NCBI GenBank assembly: GCA_035259145.1
Contig: DATFWQ010000078.1
Span: 1-9,616, forward strand
Source of the DNA: CF-161 sp035259145
GTDB taxonomy: Bacteria; Chloroflexota; Dormibacteria; Dormibacterales; Dormibacteraceae
DNA: 9,616 nucleotides
Reading direction: 5' to 3'
Program-made: the position numbers and the translations under genes
In this document: positions 4,712-9,616 of the stretch, piece after piece
Layout of the letters: each line of letters begins with the position of its first letter
Numbering within the stretch: position 1 is the stretch's first letter
Notes under the pieces: model-generated
What the model was told of the DNA's origin: nothing
Seen by the model: the letters and a program-made list of their open reading frames with translations, nothing else
The model's database searches: none

Positions 4712-6898
4712 ATGCCAACCGAGCAGCGCGTAACCTTCTGCCGGATCTGTGAGGCGCTCTGCGGCCTCACAGCCACCGTCGAGGATGGGCGCTTGGTCGC
4801 CTTGCGCCCTGACCGGGAGCATCCGGTTTCCCGCGGGTACGCGTGCCCCAAGGGAATTGCAATGACCGAAGTGCAGAATGACCGGGATCGGGTGCTTCAC
4901 CCGCTCCGCCGCCTGGCAAACGGCGGATTCGAGCGGGTGAGTTGGCCCGCCGCACTGGACAACATCGGCCGGCGTCTGCGAGCTGTCCGTGACCGGAACG
5001 GCCCGTCCGCGATCGCCTGGTACATGGGCAACCCGGCCGCGTTCGGCTATGCCCACGCGGTGTGGTCACGCGGTTTCATGGACGCCCTCGGCTCGCCCAA
5101 CTACTACACGGCGGGCAGCCAGGACGTCAACAACCGCTTCGCCGCCAGCGCCCTGCTCTACGGCTCCCCGCTGCTGGTGCCCATCCCTGACCTGGCTCGC
5201 ACCCGCTTCCTCCTGATGGTCGGCGCCAACCCGCTCGTCTCACAGGGCAGCCTGCTCACGGCGCCCCGCATCCGCGCCGTGCTCCGGGGCATCGTCCGGC
5301 GCGGGGGGCGGGTTGTAGTCGTCGACCCGCGCCGCAGCGAGACCGCGCGTGTCTTCGAGCACGTCTCCATCAACCCCGACAGCGACGCCTGGCTCTTGCT
5401 CTCCATGCTCCATGTCCTGTTCGACGAGGGACTCGAGGACCGCGATGCACTCGACCGGTTGGCGAGGGGAGGCGGCTTCCTGAGCGAAGCCGCGGCCAGT
5501 TTCCCGCCCGAGGCGACTGAGGCCCGAACCGGCGTACCCGCGGCAACGGTCCGGGGGCTGATGCATGATCTTGCGGCGGCTGACGGGGCGGCCGTGTACG
5601 GGCGGACCGGGAGCTGCCTGGGGCGCTTCGGCACACTGGTCGCCTTCCTGATCGACGCGCTCAACCTGGTGACCGGCAACCTTGACAGGCCGGGCGGGGC
5701 CGTGTTCGGCCACTCCTCGTTGATGATCGAAGAGGTGGCCAATCGCTCGGGTCGGGCAACCTACGCCCGCAGGCGGTCGCGAATCGGCGGCTTCCCAGAC
5801 GTGCTCGGCAGCCTTCCGGCCTCACTGCTGGCCAGGGAGATCACGACTCCGGGGAAAGGGCAGATCCGCGCGCTGATCGTCGGCGCCGGAAACCCGGTCC
5901 TGTCGGTCCCCAACGGAATGGCTCTAGAGCGCGCGCTGGGCGAGCTGGAGCTCCTCGTCTCCCTTGACCTCTACGTGAACGAGACCGGCCGGTACGCCGA
6001 CTACATCTTGCCGACGACGACCTTTCTCGAACGGAGCGATCTGCCGGCCGCCTTCCTCAGCTTCATGGCCACCCCCTTCATCCAGTACTCGGAGCCTGTG
6101 GTGCCGCCGGCTGGCGAGGCCCGCGAGGAGTGGCGAATCATCGAGGATCTGGCCCGACCGCTGGGGATCATCCCCTCCAGCGTCCGGGCCGGGCGCTGGC
6201 TGGGTAGGCTGGGCCTTCGGCTCTCGCCTGAAGCCAGCGTTGACCTGCTGCTCCGAGCGGGACCGGATGGGGACTGGTTCGGGCTCCGCCGGAGCGGTTT
6301 GAGCATTCGCGCTCTTCGGCGCCAGCCTCACGGCGTCCTGCTGAAGAGGCAGCTCCCGACTGGAGTGCTGTCGAGGCGCGTTCGCCACTCTGACCGCCGG
6401 GTTCGCCTCGATCCGCCCCAGATCGCCGCCGAGCTGAACCGGCTCGCTGCGACCGACGATCAAGATGGCGTCTATCCCCTGAGGCTGATTGGTATGCGCG
6501 AGCTGCGCTCGCACAACTCCTGGATGCACAACGCTGCGGCGCTCATGCGCGGTGGCCGGCGGCACACGCTGCGAGTGTCGCTCGAGGACGCCAGCTCGCT
6601 TGGCGTCCAGGAGGGCGACGTCGTCCGCCTGAGGTCGCGGACCGGCATGATCGAGGTGCCCATCGAGGTCACCCAGGACGTACGGCAGGGCACAGTCGCG
6701 CTGCCTCACGGCTGGGGGCACCTGGGCGGCTGGCGGCTGGCCAGCCAGAACCCCGGCACCAATGTCAACCTGCTCGCCAGCAACGACCCCCACGATCTGG
6801 AGCCGCTGGCGGGCATGGCCTTCCTGAACGGCGTCCCGGTCCGGATTGAACCAGTGTCGTTGACGTCTGACGCGGGGCCTCCAGGGGTGGGAGACTAG
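4712..6898 (+). CDS. Molybdopterin oxidoreductase (bis-MGD, DMSO reductase superfamily), catalytic subunit
   Basis: The complete 728-residue catalytic protein has the expected domain order. A 4Fe-4S domain (about 3-60) has C10-x2-C13-x3-C17-x27-C45. The molybdopterin oxidoreductase core (about 61-490) includes NPAAFGYAHAVWSRGF, YYTAGSQDVNNRF and VGANPLVSQGS. The dinucleotide-binding beta-barrel (about 587-712) has RELRSHNSWMHN and LPHGWGHLGG. No twin-arginine signal is present, so a cytoplasmic enzyme is expected. The segment where formate dehydrogenases carry their Cys or Sec ligand reads GSQDVNN, with no Cys; S136 is a possible ligand. This argues against a classical formate dehydrogenase. 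It resembles the soluble, poorly characterised BisC/FdhA-like group whose substrates are mostly unknown. No electron-transfer or membrane-anchor subunit lies next to it. The ATG at 4712 has no clear Shine-Dalgarno sequence; TTGCAA at 4668-4673 is only a weak promoter hint. The family is sure; the substrate is unknown. Confidence 0.93.
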   Translation: MPTEQRVTFCRICEALCGLTATVEDGRLVALRPDREHPVSRGYACPKGIAMTEVQNDRDRVLHPLRRLANGGFERVSWPAALDNIGRRLRAVRDRNGPSAIAWYMGNPAAFGYAHAVWSRGFMDALGSPNYYTAGSQDVNNRFAASALLYGSPLLVPIPDLARTRFLLMVGANPLVSQGSLLTAPRIRAVLRGIVRRGGRVVVVDPRRSETARVFEHVSINPDSDAWLLLSMLHVLFDEGLEDRDALDRLARGGGFLSEAAASFPPEATEARTGVPAATVRGLMHDLAAADGAAVYGRTGSCLGRFGTLVAFLIDALNLVTGNLDRPGGAVFGHSSLMIEEVANRSGRATYARRRSRIGGFPDVLGSLPASLLAREITTPGKGQIRALIVGAGNPVLSVPNGMALERALGELELLVSLDLYVNETGRYADYILPTTTFLERSDLPAAFLSFMATPFIQYSEPVVPPAGEAREEWRIIEDLARPLGIIPSSVRAGRWLGRLGLRLSPEASVDLLLRAGPDGDWFGLRRSGLSIRALRRQPHGVLLKRQLPTGVLSRRVRHSDRRVRLDPPQIAAELNRLAATDDQDGVYPLRLIGMRELRSHNSWMHNAAALMRGGRRHTLRVSLEDASSLGVQEGDVVRLRSRTGMIEVPIEVTQDVRQGTVALPHGWGHLGGWRLASQNPGTNVNLLASNDPHDLEPLAGMAFLNGVPVRIEPVSLTSDAGPPGVGD

Positions 6899-6929
6899 CG
6901 CACGTTCTGCAGCTTGCGTCTGCATCCTG

Positions 6930-7000
6930 GCAGTTCGCAACGGACCGCAGGCTTACGGGCCGCCGATCGGGACGACATACATCACCCGATTGCGAACTGC
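6930..7000 (+). ncRNA. Candidate structured leader RNA (three-way junction) upstream of the PiT transporter
   Basis: GCAGTTCGCAA (6930-6940) and TTGCGAACTGC (6990-7000) are perfect 11-base complements forming P1. Inside are two hairpins. P2 pairs CGG-CCG (6941-6943, 6945-6947) with CGG-CCG (6956-6958, 6960-6962) around one A-G mismatch and an eight-base loop. P3 pairs TCGGG (6967-6971) with CCCGA (6985-6989) around a 13-base loop. P1-P2 and P3-P1 abut directly, and only four bases join P2 to P3. The element lies 31 bases after the oxidoreductase stop and 56 bases before the transporter ATG. It matches no riboswitch class I can name. The long dyad could instead be a paired operator or a factor-dependent terminator. 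Confidence 0.35.
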
Positions 7001-7056
7001 GTGAGCTCCGTCACAGCGGCGGCGTTATCGCGCGGTCCAGGGTTTCTGGTTGAGCC

Positions 7057-8196
7057 ATGACGATGCGCCCGCTCCTGGTCGCGCTGCTGATCCTCACCGC
7101 GGCCATGGCAGCAGCGAACGGCTCCAATGACGACGCGAAGGGAGTCGCCACTCTGGCCGGCGCGGGCGTGACCCGGTACCGCATCGCCATCGCGTGGGGG
7201 GTCGTCACAACGCTGACCGGCTCACTCTTGTCCCTCACCTTCGCTGCGAAAATCAGCACAGTCTTCACGAACGGCATCGTGGCAGTGCCGCCTGATCCAG
7301 CCTTTGCGGTGGCGGTGCTCGCCGGTGCCGTCTTCTGGGTCGGCCTGGCCACTCTCACCAGATTCCCGGTTTCAACGACACACGCCATCGTTGGCTCCAT
7401 GATCGGAGCCGGACTCTTCCTTGCGCCGCTCAGCATCAGATGGGTCTCTATGGCGACCAGGGTGGCGATACCGCTGCTGGTCAGCATCGCGGTGTCGTTC
7501 GTGCTCTCGGCACTACTGGGCCGCGTTACGCGCGCAGCTCCTCAGTGCGTCTGTGTGGACGTGGACGTGCCGGCCCAGGCAGGTGCAGTCGGCCAGGCTG
7601 ACAGGTCGGGCCTTACCGCGGCGGCAGCCGTGGAACCGCCCCGGTCCTCGCCGCCGATCGTGTATGTGGTCACGTCAACCTCCCCACGTTGTCGTGTGCA
7701 TGGGCCTGTCACGAGGCGGATCGGGCTCAACGTCAATACCGCCCACTGGTTGACAAGCGGCGCCGCCAGCTTCGCCAGGGGGCTCAACGACACGCCCAAG
7801 ATCTGGGCGATCGGCGCCTTCGGGCTCGTCCCGGGTACATTCCATCCCAGGCAGCTGCTGGTCCTGATCGCCTTCGCGATGGCGGCCGGCGGTGCTGTCG
7901 CCGCCGTTCGTGTGGGGCGCCGGCTGGGCGAGAACGTGGTTCGGATGAACCACAGGGAGGGCTTCACGGCCAACCTCACCACTGCCTTTCTCGTCGGCTT
8001 GGGAGCCAACCTCGGCCTGCCCATGTCAACCACACACGTATCCACGGGCGCGATCGCCGGTGTGGCGGGAAGACAGGTGCAACGACTCGACACGGCCACG
8101 TTGCGTGACTTCGTGATGGCCTGGACCGTCACGCCTGCCGTCGCCGGCCTGGTGGCTTTTGCAGCCCTGGCGGCGACTCGAGCCATGATCCGATAG
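7057..8196 (+). CDS. PiT-family inorganic phosphate (anion) transporter
   Basis: The 379-residue membrane protein has the duplicated PiT architecture. The first half has ANGSNDDAKGVATLAG (20-35) and RFPVSTTHAIVGSMIG (102-117). The second half has ASFARGLNDTPKI (237-249) and LPMSTTHVSTGAIAG (321-335). The paired GSND/GLND and STTH motifs are the family hallmarks of the substrate and cation path. About ten membrane helices are expected. The halves are joined by a hydrophilic loop (about 157-222) with three cysteines: C164 and C166 as CVC, and C212. The start ATG 7057 (MTM) has only a weak upstream purine stretch; ATG 7063 is possible. Family knowledge: these are proton- or sodium-coupled, low-affinity phosphate carriers, and some relatives (CysP) carry sulfate, so the ion is not proven. 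No PhoU-like partner gene is nearby. A structured leader candidate lies just upstream. Confidence 0.92.
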   Translation: MTMRPLLVALLILTAAMAAANGSNDDAKGVATLAGAGVTRYRIAIAWGVVTTLTGSLLSLTFAAKISTVFTNGIVAVPPDPAFAVAVLAGAVFWVGLATLTRFPVSTTHAIVGSMIGAGLFLAPLSIRWVSMATRVAIPLLVSIAVSFVLSALLGRVTRAAPQCVCVDVDVPAQAGAVGQADRSGLTAAAAVEPPRSSPPIVYVVTSTSPRCRVHGPVTRRIGLNVNTAHWLTSGAASFARGLNDTPKIWAIGAFGLVPGTFHPRQLLVLIAFAMAAGGAVAAVRVGRRLGENVVRMNHREGFTANLTTAFLVGLGANLGLPMSTTHVSTGAIAGVAGRQVQRLDTATLRDFVMAWTVTPAVAGLVAFAALAATRAMIR

Positions 8197-8250
8197 GGGA
8201 TCCGGCGAGCGAGCTATTTCGACCACGAAGCGAGAAGGCTCAGCGCCTAG

Positions 8251-8275
8251 CTGAAGAGGAGCGGCCTCAGTTCAG
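8251..8275. terminator. Hairpin between convergent PiT and MFS genes, possible bidirectional terminator
   Basis: CTGAA-GAGG (8251-8259) pairs with CCTC (8265-8268) and TTCAG (8271-8275) around loop AGCGG, with AG (8269-8270) bulged. This gives nine pairs. It overlaps the MFS stop codon (8272-8274). A weaker stem, TCAGC/GCTGA (8240-8254), overlaps it. Position at a convergent gene end suggests transcription termination, but no T-run follows on either strand. Confidence 0.35.
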
Positions 8276-9465
8276 CGGCTTCTGAGCGTGAAGGCGAGCG
8301 CGAGGCCGCCAGCTGTGATCGCGCTCACGCCCAGGAAGGCGAGCAGCGGTGTAGCCGCATCGAGTATCTGGCCGATTGTCATCGGGCCGACCAGCATACC
8401 CGCCACCTGGGCCGTGAAGAACAGTCCGTAGGCGGCGCCCGCCCGGTCGGGCGTGACGGTCTCGGCCGGGATCGTAAGGGCGGCCGGAAAGAACATCGCG
8501 CAGCCGATGCCCATGCCACCGATGGTCAGAACGAGCGCCGCCACAGAGTGGGTTTGGGCCAGGAAGGGCACGGTCAGCGAGCCGAGCAGGTAGACGGCAA
8601 AGGCGAGGATCACGAAGGGCCGCCGCCGGCCCACGCGGTCAGAGAAGGCGCCCCATAAGGGCGCGAAGGGCATGTCGATGACCAGGAGCAGGGAGGCGAT
8701 CAGTGAGGCGCCCCAGATGGGGATACCGGCGAGGCCGACCAGGGTTGTTGGCGCCCAGGTGGTGAAGCCGAGAATGGCAGCATAGCCGAGCACCGTGATC
8801 CCGCTCAGCCGCCATAACTCGGCGCTCCGCAGCGCCCGCGCCGGGTTGACCGACAGACCCGAGCTGACGCTGTGCCTTCCAGCCGTAAGCTCGAACAGGA
8901 GCAGGGTGCTCGCCAGGACGACAAGCGCTCCTGCCAGGGCTCCCTTCCAACCGGTGGACTCTGCGACCAAACGCAGGAGGTTGAAGGAGACGCCGGTGCC
9001 CACCGGCAGCCCGGCTGCGAACAGTCCGAGCGAGATGCCTAGCTTGTCCCGCGGGATCGTCTCGGTGCCGACCTTCAGGGCCGAGACGAGCAGGAAGCCA
9101 CCGCCGGCTCCCGCAACGGCCCGCCCGGCCAGCACCAGCGGCCAGCTTCCGCCCAGCAGCGTCACCAGGTTGCCCGCGAGCATCAGTGCGCCGCCGGCCC
9201 GGCCAGTCACCGCGACGCCGAAGCGATCGGCCGCCATGCCAGCCGGTATGGCCGTCAGTACGAAGGGGGCGAGGAAGAGGCTCATCACCAGCGAGGCCGT
9301 GCCATGGTTGATTCCGAACTCCCGCTGCAGGCCGCCAAGCAGGGGCGGGAAGACCTGGAGCACGGTTCCGAAGCCGAAATAGGTGTAAAAGAGAAGGAAC
9401 TGAGCCCGGCGCAGGCTCATCTGCGCGCCGGCATCACCCAGCTGCCCAACCGCCTCGGCCTTCAT
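8272..9465 (-). CDS. Major facilitator superfamily (MFS) transporter
   Basis: The 397-residue protein has 12 predicted membrane helices in two six-helix halves. MFS motif A appears twice: GMAADRFG at about 76-83, after helix 2, and WGAFSDRVGRRR at 271-282, after helix 8. Helix 4 carries the conserved basic residue in LAGRAVAGAGGG (112-123). The cytoplasmic mid-loop spans about 193-220. The frame extends upstream to 9537, but GAGGAG at 9474-9479, eight bases before the ATG at 9465, fixes the start; the extra N-terminus would be polar and unlike the family. The substrate cannot be told. The opening (YFGFGTVLQVFPPLLGGL) resembles organic-anion or cyanate/nitrate-type (CynX/NarK-like) MFS proteins, but this is weak. 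The gene converges on the PiT gene. A CRP/FNR-like palindrome 123 bases upstream may act on it or on the gene beyond the right edge. Confidence 0.92.
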   Translation of the reverse strand: MKAEAVGQLGDAGAQMSLRRAQFLLFYTYFGFGTVLQVFPPLLGGLQREFGINHGTASLVMSLFLAPFVLTAIPAGMAADRFGVAVTGRAGGALMLAGNLVTLLGGSWPLVLAGRAVAGAGGGFLLVSALKVGTETIPRDKLGISLGLFAAGLPVGTGVSFNLLRLVAESTGWKGALAGALVVLASTLLLFELTAGRHSVSSGLSVNPARALRSAELWRLSGITVLGYAAILGFTTWAPTTLVGLAGIPIWGASLIASLLLVIDMPFAPLWGAFSDRVGRRRPFVILAFAVYLLGSLTVPFLAQTHSVAALVLTIGGMGIGCAMFFPAALTIPAETVTPDRAGAAYGLFFTAQVAGMLVGPMTIGQILDAATPLLAFLGVSAITAGGLALAFTLRSR

Positions 9466-9587
9466 CCGCGACGCTCCTCGCGGTTCAGTGGTCTTCTGCC
9501 GCGAACGACGGGAAGTATTCTCGTCCCCACGACCCAAAATCCCACGGATCGATCGAGATCAGGCTGCAATACCGCGGTCGCGAGGTC

Positions 9588-9603
9588 TGTGATTGGCGTC
9601 ACG
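9588..9603. promoter_or_regulatory. CRP/FNR-family-like operator at the right edge
   Basis: TGTGA-TTGGCG-TCACG matches nine of the ten half-site bases of the TGTGA-N6-TCACA pattern bound by CRP and related regulators (including GlxR). It lies in a presumed divergent promoter region, 123 bases upstream of the MFS start and directly before the purine-rich stretch at 9606-9616. A single site match can occur by chance; no regulator gene is in view. Confidence 0.35.
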
Positions 9604-9605
9604 GT

Positions 9606-9616
9606 AAGGAAGGAAA
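9606..9616 (+). promoter_or_regulatory. Shine-Dalgarno-like stretch for a gene starting beyond the window
   Basis: AAGGAAGGAAA fills the last eleven bases and contains two AAGGA units, close to the anti-Shine-Dalgarno complement. No start codon follows inside the window. A plus-strand gene divergent from the MFS gene is therefore likely just past the edge. Confidence 0.35.

Noticed and set aside
4712..4840. Formate dehydrogenase with selenocysteine for the molybdenum enzyme
   Set aside because: The gene has no internal TGA and no Cys at the usual ligand segment, so a Sec/Cys formate dehydrogenase is not supported.
4637..5056. N-terminal extension of the minus-strand lipoprotein frame
   Set aside because: It overlaps the start of the molybdopterin oxidoreductase, and a clean signal peptide with lipobox begins at GTG 4636.
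5924..6940. 338-codon minus-strand frame inside the oxidoreductase gene
   Set aside because: This is an antisense shadow of strongly biased G+C-rich codons; no motif is present.
7011..8186. Antisense frames across the PiT gene
   Set aside because: They are Ala/Thr/Pro-rich shadows; the PiT motifs on the plus strand are complete and in order.
1..9616. CRISPR array, tRNA, rRNA, insertion sequence or attachment site
   Set aside because: No regularly spaced repeats, cloverleaf or transposase-like frame was seen when reading both strands.

Overview
The window is G+C-rich bacterial DNA using the standard code, with TGG for Trp and ordinary TGA, TAG and TAA stops. Coding strands show strong G/C bias at third positions. 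The gene types (TlpA/CcdA thiol relay, proline/alanine-rich lipoprotein, orphan molybdopterin oxidoreductase, LRRR/W-repeat membrane protein, PiT carrier) suggest a Chloroflexota-like or Actinomycetota-like environmental lineage. That is an inference; no rRNA or other marker gene is present. No mobile element, tRNA, rRNA or CRISPR array was seen.

Left part (1-2553): the N-terminal end of an ECF sigma factor runs off the left edge on the minus strand. It diverges from a plus-strand cluster of tlpA-like thioredoxin, ccdA and a type II HAD hydrolase. TlpA and CcdA form a standard pair: CcdA carries reducing power across the membrane and the anchored TlpA-like protein uses it outside. The 171-base divergent region holds two clear hairpins.

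Middle (2587-4636): a small minus-strand membrane protein with a Cys-Cys motif resembling MerT comes first. About 380 bases without a confident gene follow, containing traces of a broken small gene and a CXXCH-containing mini-ORF. Then comes a plus-strand membrane protein with an internal repeat, and a minus-strand lipoprotein. The lipoprotein gene is the most unusual item. Its reading frame is cut by an in-frame TGA, continues with convincing coding sequence for 49 more codons, and the bases after the TGA fold into a hairpin with a GGUC apical loop at the place where a bacterial SECIS element would lie. A nonsense mutation (pseudogene) is the conservative explanation. A selenoprotein is the exciting one.

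Right part (4712-9616): a complete cytoplasmic molybdopterin oxidoreductase, transcribed divergently from the lipoprotein, is followed by a 158-base gap with a compact three-way-junction RNA candidate. After this come a PiT-family phosphate (anion) transporter and a convergent MFS transporter on the minus strand. The last bases contain a CRP/FNR-like palindrome and a strong Shine-Dalgarno-like stretch, so another plus-strand gene probably begins just beyond the edge.
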